This document shows, piece after piece, positions 18,126 to 26,067 of a DNA stretch of 48,769 nucleotides; position 1 is the first letter of the stretch; each line of letters begins with the position of its first letter. The translations under genes and the position numbers were made by a program. The notes under the pieces are model-generated. The model was not told the DNA's origin. It saw only the letters and a program-made list of their open reading frames with translations, and searched no databases. Source of the stretch: Verrucomicrobiota bacterium (GTDB taxonomy: Bacteria > Verrucomicrobiota > Verrucomicrobiia > Verrucomicrobiales > Akkermansiaceae); NCBI GenBank assembly GCA_026397725.1, contig JAPLUI010000241.1, positions 1 through 48,769 on the forward strand, in the 5' to 3' direction.

Positions 18126-19052
18126 TCAATCGCGATCGGGAGCAGTCGTCTCGGATGGAAGGGTGTCATTCTCGGCGGGCAATGGCAGCGGCGGGTCATC
18201 CTCCGGTTCGGCATCCACCTCGATGCCCTTGCGCCAGGTTTGCGACACCCACGGCCGGATCAAGCCGTAAATGAGGTAGCTGCTGAACACCACCACCGGC
18301 GTGATGTAGTTGTATTTCACCGCCATGACCAGAATCAGGGCGGCGACGACCAACGCGCCCAAGGTCCCGCGGGTCCGCCACCCGACTTTCTTGAAGCTCG
18401 GGTAGCGAACGTTGCTGATCATGAGCCATGACAGTCCGAGCATGGCACCGGCAAGCGCATATTTCCATAGGCCGAGTTCGCGGTCGTTCTCATAGATTTG
18501 AATGATCAGAAACGTCAGCGAGGCGATGAATCCGGCGGCCATCGGGATGGGAATGCCACGGAAGTCGGTTGATGCGCCGGGTTTCTTGGGCAGCGCGGCG
18601 AGGCAGTTGAAGCGGGCCAGGCGCATCGCGCCACACAGCAGATAGACAAAGGCAATCCCCCAGCCGACATCCCCCAAGGGCAGCAGCACCGCCTTGGAAA
18701 CCAACATCGCCGGGGCCATCCCGAAGGAAACAATATCCGCCAACGAATCGAACTCCCGCCCAAACGGCGAGTCATGCCCGCCCAAGCGGGCCAAGCGGCC
18801 GTCCAACAGGTCAAACAAACAGGAGCCGAAAATCAGCAAAATCGCGTATTCGTAATAGTGCCGCGAAATCTCATAACATTCTTTGACCGGCAGTTGCGTG
18901 CCGGAGGGCATCTTCTGGGCTTCCAACCGCACTTCGATGAGGCCTTTGAAAATCATCAGCACCGCGAAAAATCCGCATGCCAGGTTGCCCGCCGTCATCA
19001 GGTTCGGCAAAAAGTAGATTTTCGGTTCGTCCGGGTCGCGTTGTCTTGCCAT
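18126..19052 (-). CDS. pssA: CDP-diacylglycerol--serine O-phosphatidyltransferase
   Basis: An integral membrane enzyme of 308 residues that makes phosphatidylserine from CDP-diacylglycerol and serine. The CDP-alcohol phosphatidyltransferase signature is complete: D81-x2-D84-G85-x2-A88-R89-x8-G98-x3-D102-x3-D106 (DLLDGRLARL, then PFGREFDSLAD). Several hydrophobic segments follow, with a polar, acidic C-terminal tail (VDAEPEDDPPLPLP). The early LPNLMTAGNLACGF matches PssA. The ATG at 19052 is chosen because upstream codons to 19100 lack family character. Phosphatidylserine decarboxylase is not in the window. Confidence 0.92.
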   Translation of the reverse strand: MARQRDPDEPKIYFLPNLMTAGNLACGFFAVLMIFKGLIEVRLEAQKMPSGTQLPVKECYEISRHYYEYAILLIFGSCLFDLLDGRLARLGGHDSPFGREFDSLADIVSFGMAPAMLVSKAVLLPLGDVGWGIAFVYLLCGAMRLARFNCLAALPKKPGASTDFRGIPIPMAAGFIASLTFLIIQIYENDRELGLWKYALAGAMLGLSWLMISNVRYPSFKKVGWRTRGTLGALVVAALILVMAVKYNYITPVVVFSSYLIYGLIRPWVSQTWRKGIEVDAEPEDDPPLPLPAENDTLPSETTAPDRD

Positions 19053-19124
19053 GCGCGGGGAGCATCGCACCAATCCGGCAAAAAAACAGCCGAATTTCAC
19101 CGCAATTTCAAAGCGCCCCCCGGC

Positions 19125-19337
19125 TCACTCGTCGTGGTAGAACCACAGCGCCACCAACAAGGCCCCCCCGATGCCCCACACCAGCCACAGGTTGCTGAAC
19201 AAATACGGGTAAATCATCAGGCACAACCCGATCACGATCGGCTGCCACAGTTCGAGTTTCTTGCCGTAGGAAAACGCCCCAAGTCCGATCGTCCCGAAAA
19301 TGAAACCAGCCAGAATGTTGTAGGGATCGAAATTCAC
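19125..19337 (-). CDS. Small conserved membrane protein
   Basis: A 70-residue protein read from GTG at 19337 (VNFDPYNILAGFIFGTIGLG). It has two or three hydrophobic stretches (ILAGFIFGTIGLGAF, PIVIGLCLMIYPYLF, WGIGGALLVALWF) and ends FYHDE. Its pattern resembles small conserved inner-membrane proteins of about 70 residues sometimes annotated as amino acid transport-related. Function is unknown. An in-frame ATG at 19382 would add 15 residues without membrane or family character. Confidence 0.65.
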   Translation of the reverse strand: MNFDPYNILAGFIFGTIGLGAFSYGKKLELWQPIVIGLCLMIYPYLFSNLWLVWGIGGALLVALWFYHDE

Positions 19338-19382
19338 TGTGGGAGACCGATACACCCATCTTGACTTGCGCTCCAGCGACAA

Positions 19383-19619
19383 TTTCGGATTCCGGTGTCA
19401 AGGATGCTCCCGCCAGGGGTCTTTTCCGCAAGGTCCGGCCGGTGCGGGGCGCCCACAGTCTGGTTAGCTCAAGAACCCGACGGGCAGCATGGAGGGCGAG
19501 CGGCGGAGGGGACAATGGCAACGCGTCTGCCCCCCGCCGGACGCCTCGGAAAGGCGTCCCTGCCACGTCCCGTGGCTGGGGTCCCCACCCATTGACATTG
19601 GCTTCTATCAGACGTGCCA
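19383..19619. other. Intergenic with hairpin
   Basis: No gene is supported. A perfect 8-bp stem, GGACGCCT-CGGAA-AGGCGTCC, lies at 19539-19559; with no U-run it reads as a REP-type hairpin more than a terminator. Confidence 0.4.
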
Positions 19620-19930
19620 TGGTCCCTGTCCTATGGTATTTCGTGTTGGAAAGCACCAAGGCGCCGTTGCCGGTCTCGGTCGGGCCGCCGGTGGTCCCCG
19701 TGCTGCTGCTGATGCCGCTCATCGTGACAACGTTGGCATTGACTTGGACGGTGCGCGCGGCGTTGGCGAGACTGACGGGGGGGCAGGAATTCGAGCGTGT
19801 TGTCCGCCGTTGCCGCGCTGAGGATCAAGGGGGTGCTGTTGTTCCCCATGTTGAAGGGGCCGTGGTACCCGCGCCTCGCCAGTTACAAGGACATGCCACC
19901 TTGGCGCCATCCTCAACCCGGCTAACAGGA
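19620..19930 (-). pseudogene. Relic of autotransporter-associated beta-strand repeat protein
   Basis: Minus-strand translation gives NMGNNSTPLILSAATADNTL, then in another frame VSLANAARTVQVNANVVTMS and GPTETGNGALVLSNTKY. This is the signature of PATR (autotransporter-associated beta-strand) repeats common in Verrucomicrobia. The frame changes at the CCCCCCGTCAGTC stretch near 19777, and a stop lies upstream. Only about 100 residues survive, with no signal peptide or C-terminal anchor, so this is a decayed fragment downstream of the response regulator. Confidence 0.6.
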
Positions 19931-19946
19931 CTCGCCGGTCCCGCCT

Positions 19947-20609
19947 CTAAATGATTTTTTCCCGCAGGGCCTTGGCGACCGCCCCGGTGTTGGTCTGCAC
20001 ATGCAGTTTGCCATAGACCCGCCGCAAATGGGTCGATACGGTGTGAACACTGAGGTCCAGACGATCCGCGATCTCCTTCTTGAGCAAGCCGTCCGCCATG
20101 AGACGCAGGATCTCCCGCTCCCGCAGCGTGAGATCATAATCGTCGTGGCACTCCTGGCTGGTCTCCAGCTTGGCGAAGGCATCCAGCACTTTCCGCGCCA
20201 CCCCGGGCGTCATCGGGGCCCCGCCGCTCATCGCCTGCTCGATGGTTTGGCCAATCTGGTCGATCCCGGCCGACTTCAGGACGTAGCCGGACGCCCCCGC
20301 GCACACCGCCCGGAAGATCTTGTCGGCGTCATCGAAGACGGTCAGGATGACGACGCGGGCGTCCGGGGCGAGTTGCCGGAGGGTCGCGAGCGCCTCGATG
20401 CCGTCCATCCCCGGCAGTTGCACGTCCAGCAGGATCACGTCTGGCGGGGTGCCCCTGCCAAACGCCGCGAAGGCCGCCTCGACCGAGCTGAAATTGCCGT
20501 CACAGACCATTCCCTGCAGACTGTTGACGACCCGCTGGACGCTCATGCTGAACATTGCGTTGTCCTCCACCAGCCACACGCGGATGGTTTTCTCGTTACT
20601 GGTTGTCAT
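19947..20609 (-). CDS. NarL/LuxR-family response regulator
   Basis: The 220-residue protein has an N-terminal receiver domain (VWLVEDNAMF acidic pocket at E15/D16, phospho-acceptor D62 in ILLDVQLPG, and YVLKSAG carrying the conserved Lys). A C-terminal LuxR-type helix-turn-helix follows (LTLREREILRLMADGLLKKE, then DLSVHTVSTHLRRVYGKL). It lies 6 nt downstream of the sensor kinase gene on the same strand, so the two form a two-component system. Target genes are not evident. Confidence 0.93.
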   Translation of the reverse strand: MTTSNEKTIRVWLVEDNAMFSMSVQRVVNSLQGMVCDGNFSSVEAAFAAFGRGTPPDVILLDVQLPGMDGIEALATLRQLAPDARVVILTVFDDADKIFRAVCAGASGYVLKSAGIDQIGQTIEQAMSGGAPMTPGVARKVLDAFAKLETSQECHDDYDLTLREREILRLMADGLLKKEIADRLDLSVHTVSTHLRRVYGKLHVQTNTGAVAKALREKII

Positions 20610-20615
20610 TGCGAA

Positions 20616-22613
20616 TCAGGATTTCAAAGGGGCCTTGAAGAAGGCGCTGGTACCATGACCGGGCGTGCTTGCCAAGCGGTAAGTTCCCTTCAGGCGCTCG
20701 GCCCGCCGCTGCAGGTTGCGCAGTCCGTGGCCGGATTCCGCAACGGCTTGCGGATCAAACCCCGCCCCATCGTCCCGCACCGTGAAGGCCAGATGGGTCG
20801 GACTGATCGCGATCCGTACCTCCACCCGTACCGCCGCCGCGTGCCGCCGGACGTTGTTGAGGGTTTCCTTGAAGGCAAAGAACAAATGCCGCCGGAACAG
20901 CAGCGACAACTGCCGGTTGCGAAACTCGGGCGGCTCGACCACCACGCTCACCGGGAGGTTGCCCAACATCATCGCCACCGATTGCCGCATCTTCAAGACC
21001 AGCTCGCGCAAACCCATGTTGCCGGGTTGGATCAGCCAGACGATGTCCTGCATCGACTCCGAGGTCTCCTCGGCGGCTTGCTTGATCGCCTTGAAATCAT
21101 TGCGCAACTCCTCGTCGAGCCCGCTGTGACGACTCCCCATCTCGCTCAACAGCACGATGCCACCGAGGTTGCTGCCGATGTCGTCGTGGAGATCCCGCGC
21201 GATCTGCTCCCGCAAGCGAACCACGTCCCGGCGCCGCACCGCCTTTTGCCTCACCAGCATCCACGCCCAGCCGAGCAACGCCACCCCGCCCAGCCCGCCG
21301 CCACCGACGCCAAGGGTCGTCGCCACCTGCCGCACCTGCCGATCCCGCCGCGCCTCTAACATCTTCTGCTCCTTGACCAAGCTTCCCCGCCGCACGATGA
21401 GTTCAAGATACTCGGGAAGCTCGATCAGGCGATGGCGGCTCGTGTAGCCATCCACCACGAATTGGGGGGCCCAGCGGGTTGCGCCCGGTTGGTTCGCCGC
21501 ATCCATCACCCGCACCGGTTTGCCGAGGGCCACGTTGACGCCCCCGGCATAGGCCTGCAACTCCGCCAGCGCAAAGCTGTGGAGCTTATCCCGGGCCCAG
21601 AGTTCCTTGGTCATGACCCGGATGTAACGGCCCGTGCGGCCCGCGCAGGGCATCACCACCGGACTGCCCCACGGATGGCCGAGAAAATTCGGGGCATTGC
21701 GCATCTGCCAAACCTTGGATTCAAACCCGGGCCTCACCGCCAACTCCACCATCAGATCCCTCGGAAAGCCCCGCCCGCCCACCACTTCATGATCCTCCGA
21801 TTCCACCCCGATGAGCCGAATCTCGTCGATCTCGAAGTCCTGGCCCAAGTCCACCACCAGCCATTTCCCGGTCACGGGCTGGTCGGACGGGGCGCTCAGA
21901 TAACCGTCCGTCGGACTCGGCTCCACGGTGACGGGCACGCCCATGGCGCTCTGCGAGTCAACGATCCGCTGCACCGCCCAATTGGGAAACAAGTCCAGAT
22001 GGCTCGAGGCAGTGGCGAGACAGCCTGCCGCCACGTTGCGATTTCCCGCCAGCACCAGCAGCTCTTCCATCGCCCAGAAAAAACCCTCCGCCGAAGGATC
22101 GTGCTTGGTCGAGGTGAAGCGCACGTAGCGTCCCGACCTGACTGCGGGCCGGAAGACTAGCGGGTAGAGGCCCGGATTCTCCACATCCTGCGCGGTCCGG
22201 TTAACCATCACCGCCGCGTCCCTCATCTCGGCATTGTCCGCGACCTCGATTTTGAAACGGCGGGGAAAGCCATAGCCCTCCCCCTGGGTTTCGATGGTCG
22301 GGACATGGGCCGGCATAGCCACGAGTCCGTCGATCGGATAGCTCCGGCCGAGGTCGAGCTGCACCCATTGCGGTTCTGCCTGATCGAAAATCGTCCCGCT
22401 GTGAAACCCGTAGCGCGACCCCTGGGGGCCGTGCAGCAAGGCGGGCAGCCCTTCAAGCTCTCCCGCCAACTGCGCCAAGCGCAGTTCCGCCTCCCGCACT
22501 TCCCGGCTGAAGAGCCGGGCCAGACGTTCCGTGGCCGTCGGGGCCTGCGCCCGGAGTTCGCCGCCGGCACCCACCGCCAACACCACCCAAATCACTGTCC
22601 GCGCCGGTCCCAT
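20616..22613 (-). CDS. Sensor histidine kinase with discoidin-like sensor domains
   Basis: From MGPARTVIWVV (22613) there is a signal peptide and a 665-residue protein; ATGs at 22661 and 22676 are alternatives. Two F5/8 type C (discoidin-like) modules form the extracytoplasmic half: VQLDLGRSYPIDGLVAMPAH to SGRYVRFTS, and WLVVDLGQDFEIDEIRLIG to GRYIRVMTKELW. A transmembrane segment (GGGGLGGVALLGWAWMLV) precedes a HisKA_3 dimerisation domain (RDLHDDIGSNL, His near 476) and an HATPase_c domain (KETLNNVRRHA, DDGAGFDP, GHGLRNL). The domain order suggests sensing of a polysaccharide or other surface ligand; that is inference. It pairs with the regulator at 19947-20609. Confidence 0.9.
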   Translation of the reverse strand: MGPARTVIWVVLAVGAGGELRAQAPTATERLARLFSREVREAELRLAQLAGELEGLPALLHGPQGSRYGFHSGTIFDQAEPQWVQLDLGRSYPIDGLVAMPAHVPTIETQGEGYGFPRRFKIEVADNAEMRDAAVMVNRTAQDVENPGLYPLVFRPAVRSGRYVRFTSTKHDPSAEGFFWAMEELLVLAGNRNVAAGCLATASSHLDLFPNWAVQRIVDSQSAMGVPVTVEPSPTDGYLSAPSDQPVTGKWLVVDLGQDFEIDEIRLIGVESEDHEVVGGRGFPRDLMVELAVRPGFESKVWQMRNAPNFLGHPWGSPVVMPCAGRTGRYIRVMTKELWARDKLHSFALAELQAYAGGVNVALGKPVRVMDAANQPGATRWAPQFVVDGYTSRHRLIELPEYLELIVRRGSLVKEQKMLEARRDRQVRQVATTLGVGGGGLGGVALLGWAWMLVRQKAVRRRDVVRLREQIARDLHDDIGSNLGGIVLLSEMGSRHSGLDEELRNDFKAIKQAAEETSESMQDIVWLIQPGNMGLRELVLKMRQSVAMMLGNLPVSVVVEPPEFRNRQLSLLFRRHLFFAFKETLNNVRRHAAAVRVEVRIAISPTHLAFTVRDDGAGFDPQAVAESGHGLRNLQRRAERLKGTYRLASTPGHGTSAFFKAPLKS

Positions 22614-22694
22614 CCGCCACCAGGCTATGCCGCAAAGGCAAGGCCAGACAATCACAATCATTGACCTCAATGGCATTCAGATCGCCGGCTCCCG

Positions 22695-23090
22695 TCATCT
22701 GCCGGAAAGCGTGACGCGACCGGCCATGCCCCCCGGACATTGGATGAGCGTGGGCCGGCTCTGGTCGTACAAAATCCCATCCGCACTGGCATCGCAGGCG
22801 CTGAGCGCATCCACCGTGATCGCGTCCAGGCTGGCGCATGAGGCAAACGCGGTCTCATGATCATGATCCTGGTTGGGGCTTGGGTTGCGGTCCGATTGGC
22901 CATCGTCACTCAGATGGGCATCACCCGATACCACCTTCGTTAGGGCGGGATCCGGCACCTCCTCCCTCACGAGCGCAAACAAGAACGATGTTCTACCGAA
23001 AGCCTGTCCTCGATCCCTTGACGTAGCGGTGGGAAACAGCGCCAACATCGCGGGCAGGGCCGGCAGCGGTGCCACGGATGAGACCAGGAA
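22695..23090 (-). pseudogene. BspA-type leucine-rich-repeat (LRR_5) relic
   Basis: The minus-strand frame reads ASCASLDAITVDALSACDAS, then ADGILYDQSRPTLIQCPGGM and AGRVTLSG. This follows the BspA/LRR_5 consensus of the type C-x-S-L-x-x-I-T-V-D, D-G-V-L-F/Y-D, T-L-I-Q-x-P-G-G, Y-T-I. Upstream is a hydrophobic leader-like stretch (LLLFLVSSVAPLPALPAML) with only a GTG start after a TGA. Just one repeat survives before a stop at 22695, so this is probably a truncated remnant of a larger surface protein. A very short intact secreted protein cannot be ruled out. Confidence 0.45.
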
Positions 23091-23200
23091 GAGGAGTAAT
23101 CAGAGGTCAGCGAGGTTTGGGGGAGATCCGTGGACCTTGACCCTGGGGGTGGATTGGAATGGCGTGGCGGAGAGGATTAGGAGTTTGAGGTGACGCGGTA

Positions 23201-23247
23201 GGGCGGTTCGGCCTCGGACCGCCCACTGGTTCCGCCCGCATGGGCGG
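23201..23247. repeat. Two adjacent GC hairpins
   Basis: GGGCGGT...ACCGCCC (23201-23224) and CCGCCC-GCAT-GGGCGG (23232-23247) are perfect stems. They lie beyond the displaced tRNA-Thr 3' half. There is no U-run, so a REP-type repeat or rho-independent-like structure cannot be told apart. Confidence 0.4.
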
Positions 23248-23423
23248 GGTGAAGGCAGGGTGGATCGATAGCCCATGAGCAGCATAACCCACTGGCAGGC
23301 AGAAGCCCTCGTCCCGTTAGGGGTGAGGCCCGGCGGAGCGGGCCCAATCAACCGGTCCATTTGGGTAACCCGGATTAGCCGCAGCAGAACGCAAGAACTG
23401 ATGAAGCATCATGCCGGAAAAAC

Positions 23424-23470
23424 TGGAGCCGCTGGTCGGATTCGAACCGACGACCTGCTCATTACGAATG
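23424..23470 (-). repeat. attL: displaced 3' half of tRNA-Thr(CGT)
   Basis: Read on the minus strand this is the anticodon loop region (CATTCGTAATGAGC), variable loop, a perfect T-stem (GTCGG/CCGAC around TTCGAAT) and acceptor strand CAGCGGCT followed by CCA. No D-arm or 5' acceptor strand is attached. The 14 bp GCTCATTACGAATG (23457-23470) recur exactly inside the complete tRNA-Thr at 31891-31904, marking the recombination core of the element between them. Confidence 0.8.
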
Positions 23471-24180
23471 CGCAAGCCATCCCTACGGGCATAAAGGATT
23501 TTTGAGATTTTCCGCCGTTGGTGCCACATAGCTGCCGCCACGATTTCAGAAATGCCCCCGATTTGAATTTTTTTCGCCTCCGGGGTCCGGTGGGGGTCCG
23601 CAGTCACTTCGCCGGACGATACCAACGGGATGGGGGATGGCAAGGATGATCCTCACCACGAGGTCCGGGTGGTGGTCCACCGACCTGTCCACCCGGTGCC
23701 CGGTCCCTGCGGGTGTCCATCGTGCTCCCCGCCATCGTGCCCGGTGCCGGGTGCCGGTCCCTGCGGGTGGCCGGTGCCCGGGCTCTTCCGCTCGCTCACC
23801 CCTTCCTGCTTGGACAGGCGGGCTCGGGTGCGGGGTTTGGGTGGTGGTTTCAGCTTGGGGGTCGGGGCGGTCTCCAAGCTGACATTTTTCGGATGGTTCT
23901 TCCCCCCCCGGTCTTGCCGCCCGCATTCCCCCGTTCCTTCATTGCGATCTTGCTTTGGATCCGGGCGGTGTCCTCGGTGACCTGGTCGCCGATCAAAGTG
24001 CCAACTTGTCCCTTTGATGGCGGCCCCACGCGCACGCGGGCGAGGTGAAACCGGTGTCTAAGCAAGTATCACTTTGCGACTTGCTTGCGGCCCCTCGAGC
24101 ACGCGGGTGAGGTGCCACCCCGTCCCTGCATCCATGTCCCCGCCCGGTCCCTGCGAGCTGCCCACGGGCATCCTGAGCGC
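23471..24180. other. Element left end, no secure gene
   Basis: A minus-strand frame (about 23653-24065) gives a Pro/Lys/Gly-rich sequence (LETAPTPKLKPPPKPRTRAR, KSPGTGHPQGPAPGTGHDGG) and, upstream across a C8 run at 23902-23909, QVTEDTARIQSKIAMKERGN. Removing or adding bases in that run would join them into one basic protein of about 135 residues. The repeated PQGPxPGTG units come from tandem CGGTCCCTGCGGGTG-like DNA at 23700-23780. Coding is possible but unproven. Confidence 0.3.
24017..24113. repeat. Direct repeat with hairpin between copies
   Basis: GCGGCCCCACGCGCACGCGG (24023) and GCGGCCCCTCGAGCACGCGG (24086) are near-identical, each followed by GYGAGGTG. Between them GCAAGT and ACTTGC flank a short loop (24062-24086). 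The role is unknown; iterons or a packaging or replication site of the element are possibilities. Confidence 0.35.
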
Positions 24181-24216
24181 AAGAAACCCGCCCCCGGCAT
24201 TTCAGCCAAGGGCGGG
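24181..24216 (-). terminator. Rho-independent terminator at the end of the element operon
   Basis: On the minus strand GCCCGCCCTTGGC, loop TGAAAT and GCCGGGGGCGGG are followed by TTTCTT. It lies 45 nt downstream of the last small ORF (stop at 24261) and is well placed to end the leftward transcript of the whole element. Confidence 0.6.
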
Positions 24217-24260
24217 CCAGCTTGCACCGAGCGACTCTTCCAAAGCGCCGATGAAATATG

Positions 24261-24593
24261 TTAGGCTGGCACCGTCGCCAGCCAGTTCTTGCAGATGTAT
24301 CTGTGCAGCTTGGGCGGGTTGAAAGGTCCGGTCTCGGTGCTGTAGCTCTTCAGCGTGCAGGTCGCCGTTGTGGCCGGTGCCATGGTGCGCGGTGGCTCGC
24401 TGCCGAAAAGTTTCCGGTAGCCATCCCGGCCTAGTTTTTTGAGAACCTGGAGCTTGCCCTCTGCGAGGGTCCGGGCTTCGAGTTCCTGAGTCGATGGCTT
24501 GCGATGGCCGCGCAGCTTGCGGGCGACTTCAGCCATGCCGGTTTGATAGGTCCGGGCTTCGCGGGGGGATGAAAATTGGATGGCGGTTGACAT
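24261..24593 (-). CDS. Hypothetical protein of the element (110 aa)
   Basis: The start is at MSTAIQFSSPREARTYQTGM (24593). The sequence is basic, predicted helical in the middle (VARKLRGHRKPSTQELEART), and ends LHRYICKNWLATVPA. No family is recognised. It is the last ORF before a strong terminator in a gene run of one orientation, which supports it being expressed. It overlaps nothing and lies 19 nt after a 42-codon ORF. Confidence 0.5.
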   Translation of the reverse strand: MSTAIQFSSPREARTYQTGMAEVARKLRGHRKPSTQELEARTLAEGKLQVLKKLGRDGYRKLFGSEPPRTMAPATTATCTLKSYSTETGPFNPPKLHRYICKNWLATVPA

Positions 24594-24612
24594 GGTGCTG
24601 ATTTGTCGGTCG

Positions 24613-24741
24613 TTAGGATTTCTTCGCACGGCTCTTGCGCGGGGTGGTCCACTGCTTGAGCAGGATTTTGAACATCTCGAGTCTTTGGCGGATGCGTTCG
24701 TCGGTCTCGGTGGTGCTGGTGGTGCTGGTCTTGCTGGACAT
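24613..24741 (-). CDS. Small basic protein of the element (42 aa)
   Basis: ATG at 24741 encodes a Ser/Thr-rich N-terminus (MSSKTSTTSTTETDERIRQR), an amphipathic helix (LEMFKILLKQW) and a basic tail (PRKSRAKKS). It is tightly placed between the TerS-like gene (47 nt) and the 110-residue ORF (19 nt). Function is unknown; its size and charge fit a small DNA- or protein-binding factor. Confidence 0.4.
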   Translation of the reverse strand: MSSKTSTTSTTETDERIRQRLEMFKILLKQWTTPRKSRAKKS

Positions 24742-24788
24742 GACTTTTGATAGGTTAGGATTTGCGTTTCGTCAAGGATGAAACCCGG

Positions 24789-25271
24789 TCACTTCCCTCC
24801 GGGTTGCGGCAGTCGGCAGTGGTTGAGGGCTTCCAACCGGGCATACACCCGGTCAACGTAGATTCTGTAATGGTCCCTCTCCATCAGCGACTTGGCTTCC
24901 TCCTGGTAAATGGCGGCGGCGGTCAGCCAGTCGGCTTGGGCGGCGGCGGTCAGGGTGTACAACCCCTTGTCCTTTTGGAGGCTGAACTGGGCATGCTCGA
25001 TTTGAATGGCGAGCCGCTCGCGCTTGAGGTCGGCATCCGATCTTCGTTCCCCGGCGGCTTTCTCCACGGCGGCGAGGGCGGCGGCGTTTCTCTTGATCCA
25101 CGCCAGCAACGGCTTGCGGTGGACGCGTCCGCTTTTGAACGCCTGGCATCCTCGGGCTTTCGCCGCCCGTTGCACCTCGATGGGGATTCCCCACATGGCG
25201 GCGGCACTTTTCTGATTCTCGGCGATTTCCGGCGTGCCGGGCTTGGCTTTCGATTTCGTTTTTGGCTTCAT
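24789..25271 (-). CDS. Terminase small subunit-like (Nu1/TerS-like) protein
   Basis: From ATG at 25271 (MKPKTKSKAKPGTPEIAENQ) there is a 160-residue protein: a basic N-terminus, a short helix-turn-helix-like segment (AAAMWGIPIEVQRAAKARGC, then KPLLAWIKRN) and a long helical stretch (DADLKRERLAIQIEHAQFSL) as in Nu1-type packaging proteins, where it mediates assembly. TerS proteins select DNA for packaging; satellites use their own TerS to redirect a helper phage's large terminase. The assignment rests on architecture, not on a diagnostic motif. Confidence 0.5.
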   Translation of the reverse strand: MKPKTKSKAKPGTPEIAENQKSAAAMWGIPIEVQRAAKARGCQAFKSGRVHRKPLLAWIKRNAAALAAVEKAAGERRSDADLKRERLAIQIEHAQFSLQKDKGLYTLTAAAQADWLTAAAIYQEEAKSLMERDHYRIYVDRVYARLEALNHCRLPQPGGK

Positions 25272-25356
25272 TGGTTGTCTGGGGTAAAACTGGAATTTCA
25301 AAACTTGTCCCGCAGGGAAACTAGATACCCCGGCCCAGACCTGCCCTCGGATAGGG

Positions 25357-25518
25357 CTAAAAAGATTCCTTGAACCGGGGGGAGGGGTAGGCAGGGACCG
25401 GGGGAGGGGCGTAGTCGGCTTGTGGGGCCTCGGGCTGGCGGATGGCACTACCACAGGCGCGAAGTCTCGGGACGCGGGAGCGTTGAACCTGGCGCGGTGT
25501 CTGGCGGTTGTCGGTCAT
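25357..25518 (-). CDS. Small Pro-rich protein of the element (53 aa)
   Basis: MTDNRQTPRQVQRSRVPRLR starts at 25518 and ends PPPVPAYPSPRFKESF at 25357. It begins 19 nt after the 91-residue ORF ends, same strand. The basic N-terminal half and Pro-rich C-terminal half have no recognised family. Placement in a compact operon is the main support. Confidence 0.35.
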   Translation of the reverse strand: MTDNRQTPRQVQRSRVPRLRACGSAIRQPEAPQADYAPPPVPAYPSPRFKESF

Positions 25519-25537
25519 GTGGCGGTGCTGGTCGAGG

Positions 25538-25813
25538 TCATGGCGCGGTGCTGGTGCTGGTCGAGGTCTTGATGCGTTGCGCCCGGTGGGTGCCTGCGGG
25601 TATCTGACACGCGGCGGTGGCGACTTCGAGCGGGACGGCCTGGCAGTAGATGACCATCCGCGCCGGGTCGCTTGGATAGGAACCACGCCCGATGATGGCG
25701 AACGCCTTACCCGCTTCGAGGAGTGCTTTGGTCGCCCGTTCGGATAGCGCGATGCGGACAACACCGGGCATGGCGAGCGGGTCGGCCTGGGTGGTTTCAG
25801 TGGGCGAGGTCAT
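25538..25813 (-). CDS. Element paralogue B (91 aa)
   Basis: Hypothetical protein related to the neighbouring 96-residue ORF: both share DPLA-x-PG-x-x-R-x-x-LS, an F-x-IIG-x-x-SYP-x-x-P core, VPL-x-x-A-x-AA and a GTHRA-x-RIKT tail ending STAP. The core spacing is kept with few gaps. No known family. Two diverged tandem copies in a small element suggest the product matters to the element, for example as a subunit of a hetero-oligomer. Confidence 0.55.
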   Translation of the reverse strand: MTSPTETTQADPLAMPGVVRIALSERATKALLEAGKAFAIIGRGSYPSDPARMVIYCQAVPLEVATAACQIPAGTHRAQRIKTSTSTSTAP

Positions 25814-26067
25814 GGCTGAGAAATCCCATGATCGGCATGGGGACGGATGGTGTCTGGAGACCGCGCTGAGCGTAGCGAAAGGCGTGTGTCTTCAGACACG
25901 CCGTCCCCCCCAAAAAACAGGGTTTGAAAAACCGTGCTAACCGTGTTGTTTCCCTTAGGCGACACGGTATGGTTTTCGGGGTGGTTTCCACCTCTCAAAC
26001 GTTCGTTAGAAACCGTGTTCATGTGGCATAGTTTGGCGGGGTTTGGCGCGGTTCGTCGGGCTGGCAG
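25814..26067. other. Gap between element paralogues
   Basis: The sequence contains repeated ACCGTG/CACGGT words (ACCGTGCTAACCGTG at 25932, CGACACGGTATGG near 25959, AACCGTGTTCATG near 26009), some in inverted orientation, suggesting an operator or promoter. A 21-codon ORF (MTASPTNRAKPRQTMPHEHG, 26006-26071) overlaps the end of the upstream ORF by ATGA but is too short to support. Confidence 0.3.

Noticed and set aside
20001..21359. 452-residue plus-strand ORF
   Set aside because: Antisense to the response regulator and kinase; His/Pro/Arg-rich random composition.
23424..23470. A second complete tRNA gene
   Set aside because: Only the anticodon loop to CCA is present; no D-arm or 5' acceptor strand follows. 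It is an attachment-site remnant.
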